From Fimbriimonadales bacterium (GTDB lineage: Bacteria; Armatimonadota; Fimbriimonadia; Fimbriimonadales; ATM1), in assembly GCA_025922995.1 (NCBI GenBank), contig JAICGT010000087.1, forward strand, positions 1 to 5,866: a stretch of 5,866 bases of DNA, given 5' to 3'. The position numbers were made by a program, and so were the translations under genes. Numbering within the stretch: the stretch's first letter is position 1; each line of letters begins with the position of its first letter. Under the pieces are notes generated by a model. It did not search any database, was not told where the DNA came from, and saw only the letters and a list, made by a program, of their open reading frames with translations. This document shows, in pieces, positions 5,455 to 5,866 of this stretch.

Positions 5455-5866
5455 GCGACACCAACCGTGAGGTTTGCTCTGAAGAATTGAGTCGATTTTT
5501 CCAAAATGCGATTGAAACCTTCTTGCGTGAACGAATGGCCCTGTCCAGGGAGAATCTCGAAGTCTGCCCTCACTCCCGCGTCCTGAAGCGCACGATAAAA
5601 CCTCTCGCTTTGCTGAACATAAACGACGTCGTCATCCTCGCCATGAATAATTAGGAAGGGCGGGGCGTCCGGAATCACGCGGTATATCGGGCTCGCTTCG
5701 ATCCATCTCGGGTCGTCGGCTGGGATGCCTGCCATGAACTGTCCCATGAAGTCCCAGGAGATCGGAGGGTGATTTTCCTTCATGTTTGTTAGGTCTGTGA
5801 GTCCGCAAATGTCGACGACCGCATTTGCGCGCTTATGTGCGTCGTGCGCCAGCCCTGCCATCGCCG
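5451..5866 (-). CDS. Alpha/beta hydrolase, C-terminal part (5' end outside window)
   Basis: The frame is open through the right edge, and the in-frame ATG at 5861 is very probably internal. The visible 137 residues resemble the C-terminal half of an esterase or BD-FAE-like alpha/beta hydrolase. Counting from Met at 5861, HGEDDDVVYVQQSERFYRAL (73-92) carries the catalytic aspartate (probably Asp77), and LPGQGHSF (104-111) carries the catalytic His109. The first visible residues AMAGLAHDAHKRANAVVDIC fit the region just after a GxSAGG nucleophile elbow, which would lie just outside the window. DPRWIEASPIYRVIPDAPPF (50-69) is the usual lead-in to the Asp strand. It is the first visible gene of the hydrolase-ltaA-aroG unit. 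Substrate is unknown. Confidence 0.8.
   Translation of the reverse strand, partial: AMAGLAHDAHKRANAVVDICGLTDLTNMKENHPPISWDFMGQFMAGIPADDPRWIEASPIYRVIPDAPPFLIIHGEDDDVVYVQQSERFYRALQDAGVRADFEILPGQGHSFTQEGFNRILEKSTQFFRANLTVGVA

Noticed and set aside
5859..5861. ATG at 5861 as the true start of the hydrolase.
   Set aside because: The frame is open to the edge, and an alpha/beta hydrolase beginning here would lack its nucleophile and half its fold.
1..5866. A hidden defence, CRISPR, retron or biosynthetic system.
   Set aside because: Almost every base belongs to a recognised housekeeping or metabolic gene, and intergenic DNA totals fewer than 100 bases with no repeat array or structured RNA other than the tRNA.

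Overview
The window is an ordinary bacterial chromosomal segment of moderately high GC (roughly 55-60% by eye). It is almost completely coding, with no mobile element, CRISPR array, rRNA or plasmid feature. It carries five protein genes (two cut by the window edges) and one tRNA. Taxonomy cannot be fixed from the sequence. A bacterium with frequent SD-less or leaderless starts fits (Armatimonadota, Deinococcota and Chloroflexota are examples), but that is a guess.

Left part (1-1497, minus strand): the first 499 codons of a membrane-anchored protein resembling the YyaL/DUF255 family (thioredoxin-like domain plus alpha/alpha barrel). Its CxxC-type and HFEKML-type motifs are degenerate. The frame is open through the left edge, so its 3' end lies outside the window.

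Centre (1498-3347, plus strand): a 42-bp divergent intergenic region with two back-to-back -10-like elements, then gatC and gatA and a tRNA-Arg(UCU). GatC and GatA are two subunits of the GatCAB Asp/Glu-tRNA amidotransferase; gatB is not in the window. gatC appears to be read from a leaderless or nearly leaderless mRNA. gatA starts directly after the gatC stop codon. The tRNA begins 13 nt after the gatA stop.

Right part (3366-5866, minus strand): a tightly overlapped operon running right to left. It encodes an alpha/beta hydrolase (5' end outside the window), a low-specificity L-threonine aldolase joined to it by an ATGA overlap, and a class I DAHP synthase of the E. coli AroG type whose start overlaps the aldolase end by 20 nt. 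The operon converges on the gatCA-tRNA unit with only 18 nt between them and no visible terminator.

I found no evidence of a novel multi-gene system. The points most worth a second look are the degenerate membrane-anchored YyaL homologue, the overlapping divergent promoters with a leaderless gatC, the altered effector pocket of the DAHP synthase, and the terminator-free convergent junction at the tRNA.
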